A stretch of 64,000 bases of DNA from Thalassolituus sp034111725 (GTDB lineage Bacteria; Pseudomonadota; Gammaproteobacteria; Pseudomonadales; Oceanobacteraceae). Location of the stretch: NCBI RefSeq assembly GCF_034111725.1, contig NZ_JAWUWR010000043.1, positions 1 through 64,000 of the forward strand, in the 5' to 3' direction. The notes under the pieces are model-generated. The model was not told the DNA's origin. It did no database searches and saw nothing but the letters and a program-made list of their open reading frames with translations. Shown piece after piece: positions 1 through 8,406 of the stretch; within the stretch, counting starts at the first letter, position 1; each line of letters starts with the position of its first letter. Position numbers and translations under genes: made by a program.

Positions 1-77
1 GCAATGGAGTAACCATGTTCGGTCACTTGCTTTACTGCTGCGATCTTGAATTCTTCGTTATATCGTTCACCAGCCAT
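1..77 (-). CDS. IS3-family transposase OrfA, N-terminal fragment (runs off window)
   Basis: The 25 visible codons give a protein beginning MAGERYNEEFKIAAVKQVTE, the typical start of the helix-turn-helix OrfA protein of IS3/IS911-type elements, which binds the terminal repeats. ATG at 77 has a strong GAGGAGG ribosome site just upstream. The rest, including OrfB with the DDE integrase domain, would lie to the left. Whether the element is intact cannot be judged here. Confidence 0.75.
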   Translation of the reverse strand, partial: MAGERYNEEFKIAAVKQVTEHGYSI

Positions 78-140
78 ATCGGCCTCCTCTTTAAATACAT
101 TGTAACTTTAAAGAGTGTCTAGATAACTAGGGGCGATTCA
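1..140 (-). mobile_element. IS3-family insertion sequence, left part cut by window edge
   Basis: The minus strand reads TGAATCGCCCC from position 140 inward, which matches the TGA(A/C)CCGCCCC-type tips of IS3-family inverted repeats. It is followed by the start of an OrfA-like transposase at 77. The outside flank begins with GAC (141-143), the likely first bases of a target duplication; the other end lies outside the window, so this cannot be verified. The outer limit at 140 is inferred from the terminal motif. Confidence 0.7.
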
Positions 141-287
141 GACCCGTTAGCCTTGAATGTATCTATCAAATCGAATATTTGAGTTTTTTCGAAATATTTT
201 TCTGCATTGCTGAAACTTTTCTGAAAATAGCTCCGTATACGTATGTATCCCGTTTGGTTTATTTGAATAACTTAAAAGGAAATCATC

Positions 288-2588
288 ATGTTTCAACGTA
301 CAAGGCTGCTAACAACCATCTTGATCGTATTTATGTCTGCTTGGCTTAGTGGTTGCGGTGGCGGCGGTGGCGGCGGTGGCAGCGCTAATGCGGGTGGTGC
401 AGATAACAGTGCAGATAACGGTACAGATAACGGTACAGATAACGGTACGGATAACGGCGCAGATAACGGTACAGATAACGGTACAGATAACGGTGCAGAT
501 AACGGTGCAGATAACGAAGTCGACGAGGTTGATACCACTGCCCCGTCGGCCAAAATTACGTTTCCAACCGCATTTTCAGGAACCGAAGGCAGTAGTATCA
601 TTGTTCGTGGTACCGCGAACGATAGCCAAAGCGCCATTACGGGTGTGCGGGTAAATGATGTAGACGCGACCAGCTCAGATAATTTTGCGACCTGGGAAGT
701 GGCGATTGAATTGCCGAGCGGGCTGAGTACCCTTGTCGTTGAAACAGCCGACAGCGAACTTAACGTCGATACCTTTGCGACCAGTGCACAAATTAATGCC
801 TTCGGTTTTCATTTTTCTTTTCCACGAGGGGTGGTGCTGGACAGCGCCAGTAATCGCGCTTTGGTGATAGATCCTGGTCTTGATGCGTTAATTGCCGTGG
901 ATCTGACCAGCGGTGGGCGGACGCTTCTCTCTGGCGACAACATCCCAGACGCAAACAACCGGTTTGATAACCCGCAAGATTTGATACTGGATGGCGGTCG
1001 CAATCGTGTGCTTGTCCCCGACATTGGCCTGTCAGCCTTGGTGGCGGTTGATCTTACCAGTGGCGAACGTACGATCCTTTCAGGGAATGGCATACCGAAT
1101 GATGAAGTTCTCATTAAGTTTCCCAAGACAGCAGTAATTGATAGTGCCAATGACCGTGCCTTGGTGACGGACGGCAATCTTAAAGCCTTAGTCGCGGTTG
1201 ATCTTGTTACTGGCGAGCGCACTATTCTCTCAAGCAATAGCATTCCAAATAACAAGAACCCGTTTGGTGACCCCATTGGCTTGGCACTCGACAGCGCGAA
1301 CAACCGTACCTTGGTTGCCGACGGAGGAAAAAAAGCCTTATTGGCCGTGGATCTAACCACCGGTGCGCGCACCATTGTTTCCAGTAGCAGCATACCGAAT
1401 GCGGATAATAGCCTCAATTCGCCGAAAAAAGTGGCCCTCGATAGCAGTAATAATCGCGCTCTGATTTCTGATATTGGGCTAGACGCGATTATTGCCGTTG
1501 ACCTGACCACAGGAGCGCGTACGGTGCTGTCGGATAACATCACACCGAATACAGTCAACACGTTTAGCTCGCCGAATGGGATTGCGCTTGATAGTGCCAA
1601 CAACCGTGCTTTAGTGGTTGATTTTGATGAGGAGGCATTAATCGCCGTTGATTTTACCTCAGGGGCTCGGACGATCATCTCCGACAATGCACTGCCTGAT
1701 AAAAACAACCGCTTTCGTAATGCGCAGGCCGTAGCAATTGATAGTGCCAACAACCGTGCCTTGGTGGTCGATAGCAGTTTGGACGCACTGATTGCCGTGA
1801 ACATGAGCACTGGCGTGCGCACCATTATTTCTGATGATGATCTACCCAATGACGCTAACCCATTTGTGTCACCCAGTGGCATCATGCTCGACATCGCTAA
1901 CAACCGTGTGCTGGTCATTGATGCAGGCCGGCCAGCCCTACTTGCCGTTGATATCACCACGGGTGAACGTACGATTGTCTCTGATGACACCACCCCAAAT
2001 AACGAGAACCTGTTTGATTTCCCCTTGGATTTAGCGCTCGATACGGCCAATAACCGCGCCTTAGTGTTGGATCAAAACTTGGAAGCCGTGATTGCCGTTG
2101 ATCTTGTCACTGGCGAACGCACCATCATCTCAGACGCGAATACGCCCAATACCAACAATCCGTTTGAAAGTGCACACGGGATTGCACTCGACAGTGCCAA
2201 TAATCGTGTGTTGGTTATCGACGACACCCTCGCGGCTTTAATCGCCGTCGATCTTAGCAGTGGCGAACGTACGATTGTTTCGGATGAAAGCACGCCAAAT
2301 GCAGAAATTCCGTTTGAGTTTCCACGCAGCGTGACCCTCGATATCGCCAATAACCGCGCCTTGGTTACCGATGAATCTCTTGGGGCTATTATCGCTGTAG
2401 ACCTCACCAGTGGAGTGCGGACGATCCTCTCAAGTGGTGGGATACCGAATCAGGAAAACGTATTTGATGCACCGTTTCGCATGGCCGTCGACAGCACTAA
2501 TAATCGAGTGCTGGTGGTTGATGAAGACGACGATGCATTAATGGCGGTGGATTTGGTTAACGGCCAGCGTGTTATTATTTCGCGTTAA
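288..2588 (+). CDS. Repeat lipoprotein with 12 beta-propeller-like repeats
   Basis: This 766-aa protein starts with a lipoprotein signal (lipobox LSGC, Cys23) followed directly by an eight-glycine run. Next comes a low-complexity spacer of ten D-N-G-T/A tetrads, then a short Ig-like/Big-type region around residues 85-170 (TAPSAKITFPTAFSGTEG). From about residue 173 to the end there are twelve repeats of about 50 residues, each built on the pattern LDSANNRALVxD...ALIAVDLTTGERTIxS...PN. Four-strand units of this kind usually form beta-propellers; twelve could make two six-bladed or one large propeller. It is probably anchored in the outer membrane and exposed to periplasm or surface. No catalytic motif is visible, so the function is unknown; binding or adhesion is a guess. 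The start is supported by AAAAGGAAATC before ATG and by the signal peptide. Confidence 0.85.
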   Translation: MFQRTRLLTTILIVFMSAWLSGCGGGGGGGGSANAGGADNSADNGTDNGTDNGTDNGADNGTDNGTDNGADNGADNEVDEVDTTAPSAKITFPTAFSGTEGSSIIVRGTANDSQSAITGVRVNDVDATSSDNFATWEVAIELPSGLSTLVVETADSELNVDTFATSAQINAFGFHFSFPRGVVLDSASNRALVIDPGLDALIAVDLTSGGRTLLSGDNIPDANNRFDNPQDLILDGGRNRVLVPDIGLSALVAVDLTSGERTILSGNGIPNDEVLIKFPKTAVIDSANDRALVTDGNLKALVAVDLVTGERTILSSNSIPNNKNPFGDPIGLALDSANNRTLVADGGKKALLAVDLTTGARTIVSSSSIPNADNSLNSPKKVALDSSNNRALISDIGLDAIIAVDLTTGARTVLSDNITPNTVNTFSSPNGIALDSANNRALVVDFDEEALIAVDFTSGARTIISDNALPDKNNRFRNAQAVAIDSANNRALVVDSSLDALIAVNMSTGVRTIISDDDLPNDANPFVSPSGIMLDIANNRVLVIDAGRPALLAVDITTGERTIVSDDTTPNNENLFDFPLDLALDTANNRALVLDQNLEAVIAVDLVTGERTIISDANTPNTNNPFESAHGIALDSANNRVLVIDDTLAALIAVDLSSGERTIVSDESTPNAEIPFEFPRSVTLDIANNRALVTDESLGAIIAVDLTSGVRTILSSGGIPNQENVFDAPFRMAVDSTNNRVLVVDEDDDALMAVDLVNGQRVIISR
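402..521 (+). repeat. Ten tandem 12-bp units encoding D-N-G-(T/A)
   Basis: Ten in-frame 12-bp units (type GATAACGGTACA) follow each other without gaps, with a few substitutions at the last codon; the first (DNSA) and last (DNEV) units are the most diverged. The array codes for a flexible acidic spacer behind the lipid anchor and could vary in copy number by slippage without a frameshift. Confidence 0.9.
804..2585 (+). repeat. Twelve ~150-bp repeats (50-aa propeller units)
   Basis: Twelve units of almost constant 150-bp length tile the end of the lipoprotein gene; 12 x 150 bp fits the span within a few bases. Core residues recur in each unit: LD(S/T)xNNR(A/V)LVxD, then A(L/I)(I/L)AVD(L/F)xxGxRT(I/L). 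Codon choice differs between units, so the array is old rather than freshly amplified. Confidence 0.85.
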
Positions 2589-2607
2589 AGTGTGATTAAA
2601 AGCCCTG

Positions 2608-2638
2608 AAGCCAAGACCAATGTCTTGGCTTTTTTTTG
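2608..2638 (+). terminator. Rho-independent terminator of the repeat lipoprotein gene
   Basis: A 10-bp perfect stem (AAGCCAAGAC / GTCTTGGCTT) with loop CAAT is followed by a run of T, starting 20 bp after the stop codon. Confidence 0.9.
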
Positions 2639-2751
2639 CCTATTTTGCGATTCCTGCCCAGCGGATAAATGATGCCCCTTGATAGCTGGACAAATCCCCT
2701 CATGCCCTAGATGATTTCAAAAGACCCATTTATTTAACTAAGAGATAGCGC

Positions 2752-3315
2752 ATGAGCAGCAACCACAAAGACATCCGCAGTTACCAAGGCATTACCCCGC
2801 AGTTAGGCGAACGCGTTTTTGTCGATCGCAGCTCAGTGATCATTGGCGACGTAGCATTGGGCGACGACTGCTCGGTGTGGCCACTGGCCGTGATTCGCGG
2901 CGACATGCACCACATTCGTATTGGCGCACGCACCAGCGTACAAGACGGTTCGATCCTGCACATCACCCATGCGTCTGATTATAATCCCGGTGGCTATCCC
3001 CTGATTATTGGCGACGACGTCACCATCGGCCACCAAGCCATGTTGCATGGCTGCACCATCGGCAACCGCGTACTCATCGGCATGAAATCCATGATTATGG
3101 ATGGCGCCATCGTCGAAGATGAAGTCATCGTCGCTGCTGGAGCCACCGTATCGCCGGGAAAAGTTTTAGAAAGCGGTTTCGTTTATATGGGTACACCGGC
3201 GAAAAAAGTCCGGGCAATTACCGATAAAGAGCGCAGCTTTTTTACCTATGGTGCAGGGAATTATGTGCGGCTGAAGGATAAACATATGGCCGCGGGGTAT
3301 GATCAGCCGTTTTAA
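2752..3315 (+). CDS. Gamma-class carbonic anhydrase family protein (YrdA-like)
   Basis: This 187-aa protein has the left-handed beta-helix hexapeptide pattern of the gamma-carbonic anhydrase / YrdA group (VIIGDVALGDDCSVWPLAVI, then IIGDDVTIGHQAMLHGCTIG). The three metal-ligand histidines of the family are at about His70, His94 and His99, and the RGD at residues 49-51 with VQDGSILH matches the conserved active-site surround. YrdA-type members bind zinc, but carbonic anhydrase activity has often not been shown, so the catalytic role is uncertain. It is cytoplasmic (no signal peptide). It stands alone between the lipoprotein terminator and convergent genes. Confidence 0.85.
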   Translation: MSSNHKDIRSYQGITPQLGERVFVDRSSVIIGDVALGDDCSVWPLAVIRGDMHHIRIGARTSVQDGSILHITHASDYNPGGYPLIIGDDVTIGHQAMLHGCTIGNRVLIGMKSMIMDGAIVEDEVIVAAGATVSPGKVLESGFVYMGTPAKKVRAITDKERSFFTYGAGNYVRLKDKHMAAGYDQPF

Positions 3316-3323
3316 ACCGAGGT

Positions 3324-3827
3324 CTATGCGAACGAAACGCGCCGTTGCTCACTGATATTTGGTTTACTCTGATCGCCAAGTATCGCCTTAACTGTTTGCC
3401 AACTGAATTTGAGCGGGTTGGAGGTTGAGACGGAGATTTCTGCTGAGTCGGGCTTAAATGCAAGCAGTAATAAATTCGGGTCATCTTTACCTTTTTCGTA
3501 CCAAGACTCTATGGTCGCCGACCATTTATTTGCAATGGCTTCGGCGTTCTCGGCCACTGTTATTGTCCCTTTAATTTCAGCCCAGAAATTGTCTTGGCCG
3601 TTTGCTATACAAATATTGGCGGATTTCGTGCCATTGAGTATTCCAAACGTTTCACTGCGACGATCGGTGAAAAACCAAACGATATCAGCATCATGATCTG
3701 GCTTGGCAGACATTGGTTTCATGAACGTCGTGATGCCATCAATGCCAAGTAATACTGCTGTCTCGGCGTCTAGCTGGCTCCAGAGAGCGGCTTTAGGGTC
3801 TTGTTTGAATTGTTCGATGGTTAACAT
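3324..3827 (-). CDS. Pyridoxamine 5'-phosphate oxidase-like (general stress protein 26 type)
   Basis: The 167-aa protein looks like the FMN-binding split-barrel proteins of the general stress protein 26 / Pyridox_ox_2 type: DIVWFFTDRRSE, a middle strand NICIANGQDNFWAEIKGTI, and a tail with W-YEKGKDDPNLLLLAF. Such proteins bind flavin or a related cofactor; the substrate is unknown. An open frame continues upstream to 3911, but ATG at 3827 has a clear AGAGGAAAAGA ribosome site and gives the usual family N-terminus (MLTIEQF). It is convergent with the carbonic anhydrase gene (8 bp apart) and lies beside a coiled-coil stress protein on the same strand, which suggests a stress-related pair. Confidence 0.8.
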   Translation of the reverse strand: MLTIEQFKQDPKAALWSQLDAETAVLLGIDGITTFMKPMSAKPDHDADIVWFFTDRRSETFGILNGTKSANICIANGQDNFWAEIKGTITVAENAEAIANKWSATIESWYEKGKDDPNLLLLAFKPDSAEISVSTSNPLKFSWQTVKAILGDQSKPNISEQRRVSFA

Positions 3828-3926
3828 GGTCTTTTCCTCTGCTATTAAATACATGCAATAGACATGCGGAAAGTAGGTCGCGATACAACCGTTGTTATTG
3901 ATTGTACACAAGGGAATCTGAAGAGA

Positions 3927-4217
3927 TTAATTCTTGAATTTAGAAACTGCGTCTTTAACGGACGATGATAGATTCGCCCATGACGACTCCAAGCCTGACT
4001 TTAACGTTTGCCATGCCTCACCAGACGCTTCATTCAGTTTTTTGAGTTCATTCTCACTTTTTTCAATACTGTCTTGTAGCTCGTCGACTTTTTTACTGAG
4101 TTCAATTTTAGTGTCTGCAGATGCTTCTGAAGCCTTAGCTTTTAGTTTTTGGGCGTCGGCTTTCATCTCGTCAATATGAGCTTTAATTTTTTCTTGATAC
4201 AATTCTTTATCATTCAT
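3927..4217 (-). CDS. Small coiled-coil protein, sll1863-type stress protein family
   Basis: The 96-aa protein is almost entirely charged heptads (KIKAHIDEMKADAQKLKAKA through ELKKLNEASG), ending EAWQTLKSGLESSWANLSSS-VKDAVSKFKN. The pattern 'coiled coil, then AWxxLKxGxExxWxxL..A.xKF' is that of the sll1863 family of stress response proteins, resembling apolipoprotein-like amphipathic helices. The molecular role is not known. The start is ATG at 4217 with AGAGGAAC upstream rather than the longer frame to 4274. The next gene on the same strand is the flavin-binding stress-type protein 99 bp away; a shared transcript is possible. Confidence 0.7.
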   Translation of the reverse strand: MNDKELYQEKIKAHIDEMKADAQKLKAKASEASADTKIELSKKVDELQDSIEKSENELKKLNEASGEAWQTLKSGLESSWANLSSSVKDAVSKFKN

Positions 4218-4413
4218 GGGATGTTCCTCTTTTGTCATTTTACAGTTTGACAGGTGCAGGTAGGAATGGTTCATAAAGCCTATAGGTTATTTTTCGATAT
4301 TTAACGAGTGTGAATTTAATGAGATTAAGGCAATCGTAGTTATATAATTTTGCTGCCAATTTTATATCTAAATAATTGGTATTTTAGCGACCGATTAATT
4401 CGCGATAATTAAG

Positions 4414-4626
4414 TCAATAATGCCCCAAAACTCTAATACACCAAAATACTAGAAGCAAAATACCTTGAATGCTGAATATGAGTGCATAGTAAACCAGTTG
4501 GCTGTAGTAGAATAGCCAAGTCTGTATTTCCTTTCCATAACGTTGATACGACAACTCTCGAACCAATAAAATCATGCAAAGAGCCACTGATAGCGCCAAA
4601 AGACAGTGATGGCGTAAAATTATCAC
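4414..4626 (-). CDS. Hypothetical 70-aa two-helix membrane peptide (doubtful)
   Basis: The frame starts with GTG and encodes two hydrophobic stretches (residues ~3-23 and ~41-65) separated by a polar loop (RELSYQRYGKEIQTW), a plausible small inner-membrane protein. There is no convincing ribosome site, and I do not recognise the sequence. It lies in an AT-rich 570-bp gap, where chance frames are less common, so it is listed with low confidence. Confidence 0.35.
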   Translation of the reverse strand: MIILRHHCLLALSVALCMILLVRELSYQRYGKEIQTWLFYYSQLVYYALIFSIQGILLLVFWCIRVLGHY

Positions 4627-4842
4627 TGGCCTAATCTAGCAAATATATTGAGACATCTTTCGTAAGTGTGTAAATACCTGTCTAATTCCATACTATTCGA
4701 TTTTTTTGCGTCGAATTGACATGAAAGAGAATTTTTAGAGGTTGCAGCGTAATAGATATTGGTGTTATTTGATGGCTTATCTCGTCTCTATTATTGCTAT
4801 CTCGCGCACACCAACCTTAAAAACCATCTAAGGGATTAGACT
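4627..4842 (+). other. Gene-free AT-rich leader before the di-heme cytochrome gene
   Basis: This stretch contains no frame worth calling. A TTGACA hexamer lies at 4716-4721, but no good -10 box sits at the right distance, so I do not assign a promoter. The region just before ATG 4843 has AAGGGA as ribosome site. Confidence 0.5.
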
Positions 4843-6981
4843 ATGGTTGCTTTTTTTAAGAAGCTCTTCGCTATTATCGTTTGGCTATATAAATATAAAT
4901 GGCGTCTGCTTGGTTCAGTGATCGGTTTGATGACTATCTCGCTGCTGCTGGGCAAACTCTATCAGCATTGGGACGATGATCCAGATCGCGGTGCTGTTGC
5001 GATGGACAATGGAGCGTTCGGTGAAAGTTATTCTACGCCTATTTATCTAGATCAAGGTTGGTCTGAATCTGAAAGCCTCTGGTTTTACAACACCACGCAG
5101 GGCTCGGGTTTACTTCCTTATGATTTATATCTCTCGTTAGAGGAGTCTAGTTCTCAGCGCTTACTGCGCGATAACGCGAATATGGATAAATATCGCTACT
5201 TGCCACAGAAGCCTACATTCTTTAATCCCGATGGTTTGGCTGTAGGTTTTGTTAAGGACGAATACCAAGGTAAGGATTACGTTGGTTTTACCTGTGCAGC
5301 TTGCCATACGTCTCAAGTTAATTTTAAAGGTCAGGCGATTCGCATCGACGGCGGCCCAGCCATGTCAGACATCTCCGGTTTTTTCGCCGAACTCGAAAAG
5401 TCGATGATGGCTATCCTTACCGATTCAGAAAAGCAGCAGCGTTTTATCGCAAGTGTACTGGCGTTAGAAAACAACTATGAGAATGCAGACCAAGTTGTTG
5501 CCGATTTGAAAAAGTGGTCGGGCACAATTCATTTGTACAATACCGTTAACCATAGTCATGTTAAATATGGCTATGCGCGCTTGGATGCATTTGGTCGTAT
5601 ATACAATCGAGTGTTGCAGCACATGATTAATAAGGAGCAATTGTCTAATGCAATGAAGTTGGCGGTTTCACCGACTGGCGTTCGACTTTTAACCGATAAA
5701 CAAATCACTAATGTGTTAGCCAGTGTTGGTGAGAATATTATTGTTGATAGCCAGTTCTCTAAAATAATAAATCGTTTAGCATCGAATGATCAGGGGTATC
5801 CTAGCTTAAATTTACGCGATTTATTGCGTGTTCGAGATCAAGTTTTTAATGAAGCCGATGCGCCAGTAAGCTATCCATTTCTATGGGATATTGGCCAATC
5901 AGATTATGTGCAGTGGAATGGCCTTGCACAAAATTATGCTTTGGGTCCGCTAGGTCGCAATACCGGTGAAGTAATTGGCGTTTTTGGTATTCTTGATTGG
6001 ACGGCTGAAACGCCGAGCTACTTCGATTTGTCGTCGTTACTTACAGATCAAAAAAACAAGAATAAAGTGGTTAATTTTAAATCGTCAATTGATTTAACGA
6101 ACCTTCGGCGCTTAGAGGCACAATTACAACGATTACAGTCGCCCGTTTGGCCACAAGAGATTTTGGGCAAGATTGACACCGGGAAAGCAGAGCGAGGACA
6201 AACCTTGTTTGCTCAATATTGCCAGACTTGCCATGTCGTTGTTGATCGTTCTAATAGCAAACGTTTGGTCGTTGCCAGTATGGTTGATATTAATATCGTT
6301 GGTACGGATAAAAAAATGGCATTAAACGGTGTTCAATATGCGGGCAAGTCGGGCAACTTAAAGGACACGGTACAATCTACCGATGTCGGCAATGTTGTGA
6401 TTCGTGAGGATGCTCCGGTTGTTCAAATTCTTACCTCGGCTACCAAGGGTGTGATTGCGACACCAGATGCTGATAAGTGGTTTTTACGTCGATGGCTCGA
6501 TCGCTTATACACGTTAGGTTTGTCGTTTTTCGACAATGATATTCCGAACACGGTGAAGAGCGGCAACTACAAGTCGGATACTACGTCTAGTCCATATAAT
6601 TCATTATTGGCTTACAAAGGTCGCTCGCTGAATGGCATTTGGGCGACGGCACCTTATCTGCACAATGGCTCCGTTCCTACGTTATACGATTTATTATTAC
6701 CTAAAAAACGTGTAAGAGATCCTGATGATGGCAAATATCGCCCAGATTCATTCGTTGTTGGCGCGCGTGAGTTTGATCCCGTCAAGGTAGGTTTTATCTC
6801 AACGGGTTACGATGGTTTTACTTATAATACGAGCATTACTATAGATCGTCCTATGGAGGGTAATGACAATGCTGGGCATGAATATGCTGCGGGTAAAACA
6901 CCCCAGTTGAATGGATCGGTGTTACCTGCTTTGAATGAGCAACAGCGCTGGGATCTTGTTGAGTATTTAAAGACCTTATAA
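4843..6981 (+). CDS. Di-heme cytochrome c, RoxA-like / cytochrome c peroxidase-type, membrane anchored
   Basis: This 712-aa protein has an N-terminal membrane helix (residues ~18-38), so the rest should be periplasmic. Two c-type heme sites are visible: CAACH at 151-155 and CQTCH at 460-464. Around them are the blocks I associate with RoxA-like di-heme oxygenases and related di-heme peroxidases: IRIDGGPAMSDISGF, ALGPLGRNTGEVIGVFGI, GIWATAPYLHNGSVPTLYDL, EFDPVKVGF and a C-terminal ALNEQQRWDLVEYLKTL. RoxA cleaves polyisoprene rubber with oxygen; relatives with other or unknown substrates are numerous, so the reaction here is open. The cytochrome P450 gene starts 19 bp downstream, almost certainly co-transcribed, suggesting joint oxidation of a hydrophobic or lipid substrate. 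Confidence 0.8.
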   Translation: MVAFFKKLFAIIVWLYKYKWRLLGSVIGLMTISLLLGKLYQHWDDDPDRGAVAMDNGAFGESYSTPIYLDQGWSESESLWFYNTTQGSGLLPYDLYLSLEESSSQRLLRDNANMDKYRYLPQKPTFFNPDGLAVGFVKDEYQGKDYVGFTCAACHTSQVNFKGQAIRIDGGPAMSDISGFFAELEKSMMAILTDSEKQQRFIASVLALENNYENADQVVADLKKWSGTIHLYNTVNHSHVKYGYARLDAFGRIYNRVLQHMINKEQLSNAMKLAVSPTGVRLLTDKQITNVLASVGENIIVDSQFSKIINRLASNDQGYPSLNLRDLLRVRDQVFNEADAPVSYPFLWDIGQSDYVQWNGLAQNYALGPLGRNTGEVIGVFGILDWTAETPSYFDLSSLLTDQKNKNKVVNFKSSIDLTNLRRLEAQLQRLQSPVWPQEILGKIDTGKAERGQTLFAQYCQTCHVVVDRSNSKRLVVASMVDINIVGTDKKMALNGVQYAGKSGNLKDTVQSTDVGNVVIREDAPVVQILTSATKGVIATPDADKWFLRRWLDRLYTLGLSFFDNDIPNTVKSGNYKSDTTSSPYNSLLAYKGRSLNGIWATAPYLHNGSVPTLYDLLLPKKRVRDPDDGKYRPDSFVVGAREFDPVKVGFISTGYDGFTYNTSITIDRPMEGNDNAGHEYAAGKTPQLNGSVLPALNEQQRWDLVEYLKTL

Positions 6982-7000
6982 AGGAACAAAGACAGACGTT

Positions 7001-8329
7001 ATGACTATGGATTTTTTGGCCGAGTTCGATGTAGCTCCAGATGTAGAAAAATGTTCGTTGGTTCGAAAGTGGATTAAAACAAACCCTTTACCATTTTTTA
7101 AGCAGTTACGTGCAGAGCGCCCAATACTTGTGACACCTGAGTGTACCTTGTTGGCAAGGTCCACCGATGTGCGTGATTGTTTGCAAATGCCGACCATTTT
7201 TTCAGTGGATTTATACAAGTCTAAAATGGGCGTTACTGATGACAACCCAGGCTATTTAATGGCCCATGATGACGATGCCTTACATTATCGTGAGAAATCC
7301 ATCATGCAGAGCATGCTGAATCGCGATGATATTCCACGTATTAAAAAGTTGATTAGTGAAACGTCAAAAAAGATTCTCGACGATGCAGATGGTCAGATAG
7401 AAATTATTAACAGTTATTGCCGTATGGTTCCTGTTATTTTGGTGCAAGAGTATTTTGGTTTTGATGGCATTGGGCCAGAGAAATTATTTAAATGGTCGTT
7501 TTGGAATCAGTACAATACATTTCATAATCAACCGTTCGATCTGAACCCGAAAGAAAAACATGATCATATTGTGCAGCGTCATGAGGAGTGTACTGCCGAA
7601 CTGACTGAATATCTCAAAGCAATGATTCTGCGCAAGCTTTTTGCGGTGAAGGTGAAAGATCGTGTGTTGAAACCAGCGTTAAAAGTGAAAAATGCTGTTA
7701 GAGGTTTAGTTGGTAAAGAACCAGACGTACATGAAGACGATATAGTTACGCGTATGCTGCGTTCATCTTTCCCTGACGAAGTTGATTTTCCATTGATTCG
7801 CTTAGGGCGAAATGTGGGGGGCTTACTTATCGGTACAGTCGAAACCACTTCTAAAGCGGTCGCTCAAGTAATTCGTTTCTTTTTAGAACGTCCCGAATTA
7901 CTAGCCCAAGCAAAAGCGGCATCGTTGCTGGAAAATACGGAGGAAATCGAGAGCCTTGTCTGGGAGGCGCTACGTTTCGTTCCTATAGGTGCTTATATGT
8001 TTAGGCAAGCGACACAAGATTACACTATCGCCAAAGGTACTGAACACGAAACTACTGTTAAAAAAGGTACCACAATATTGGCCCTAACTCAGTCGGCGAT
8101 GTTTGACGAGTACGCGTACGTTAACGCCGATGAATTTAATAAAGACCGAAATTGGTATCACAATTTCACCTACGGCTTCGGTGCTCATGATTGTTTGGGT
8201 AAATATATCGGTATGGCGATGCTGCCTGAAATGGTACGCCAAGTATTAGCACTAGATGGCGTACATGCAATTTCAGCAATGGATTTTAAAGATGGACCGT
8301 TTCCTGAGCGTTACGAACTTGCTTGGTAA
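7001..8329 (+). CDS. Cytochrome P450
   Basis: The 442-aa protein carries the three P450 hallmarks: an I-helix segment LLIGTVETTSKAV, the K-helix ExxR as EALRFVP, and the heme-thiolate loop FGAHDCLGKYIG with Cys398 as fifth iron ligand. The C-helix region (HDDDALHYREKSIMQSML) also fits. No membrane anchor is seen, so it is a soluble bacterial P450 needing external electron donors; no ferredoxin or ferredoxin reductase gene is nearby. The substrate is unknown. It follows the di-heme cytochrome gene by 19 bp. The I-helix has Val where many monooxygenases have a small residue before the acidic/Thr pair; a non-monooxygenase role such as hydroperoxide rearrangement is an untested idea. Confidence 0.88.
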   Translation: MTMDFLAEFDVAPDVEKCSLVRKWIKTNPLPFFKQLRAERPILVTPECTLLARSTDVRDCLQMPTIFSVDLYKSKMGVTDDNPGYLMAHDDDALHYREKSIMQSMLNRDDIPRIKKLISETSKKILDDADGQIEIINSYCRMVPVILVQEYFGFDGIGPEKLFKWSFWNQYNTFHNQPFDLNPKEKHDHIVQRHEECTAELTEYLKAMILRKLFAVKVKDRVLKPALKVKNAVRGLVGKEPDVHEDDIVTRMLRSSFPDEVDFPLIRLGRNVGGLLIGTVETTSKAVAQVIRFFLERPELLAQAKAASLLENTEEIESLVWEALRFVPIGAYMFRQATQDYTIAKGTEHETTVKKGTTILALTQSAMFDEYAYVNADEFNKDRNWYHNFTYGFGAHDCLGKYIGMAMLPEMVRQVLALDGVHAISAMDFKDGPFPERYELAW

Positions 8330-8406
8330 GAATAAAAGACATTGCTGTGACTGTAATGCACTAATAGTTAGGCCTAAGTTTTTCGTGGCTATATCGCTTA
8401 CTAATT

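Noticed and set aside
809..2050. 413-aa frame on the minus strand inside the repeat lipoprotein gene
   Set aside because: It mirrors the repeated codons of the plus-strand gene, has no ribosome site and only compositional Ser/Arg/Leu-rich sequence; the plus-strand frame has a signal peptide and regular repeats.
4716..4721. TTGACA as promoter of the di-heme cytochrome gene
   Set aside because: No acceptable -10 hexamer lies 16-18 bp downstream.
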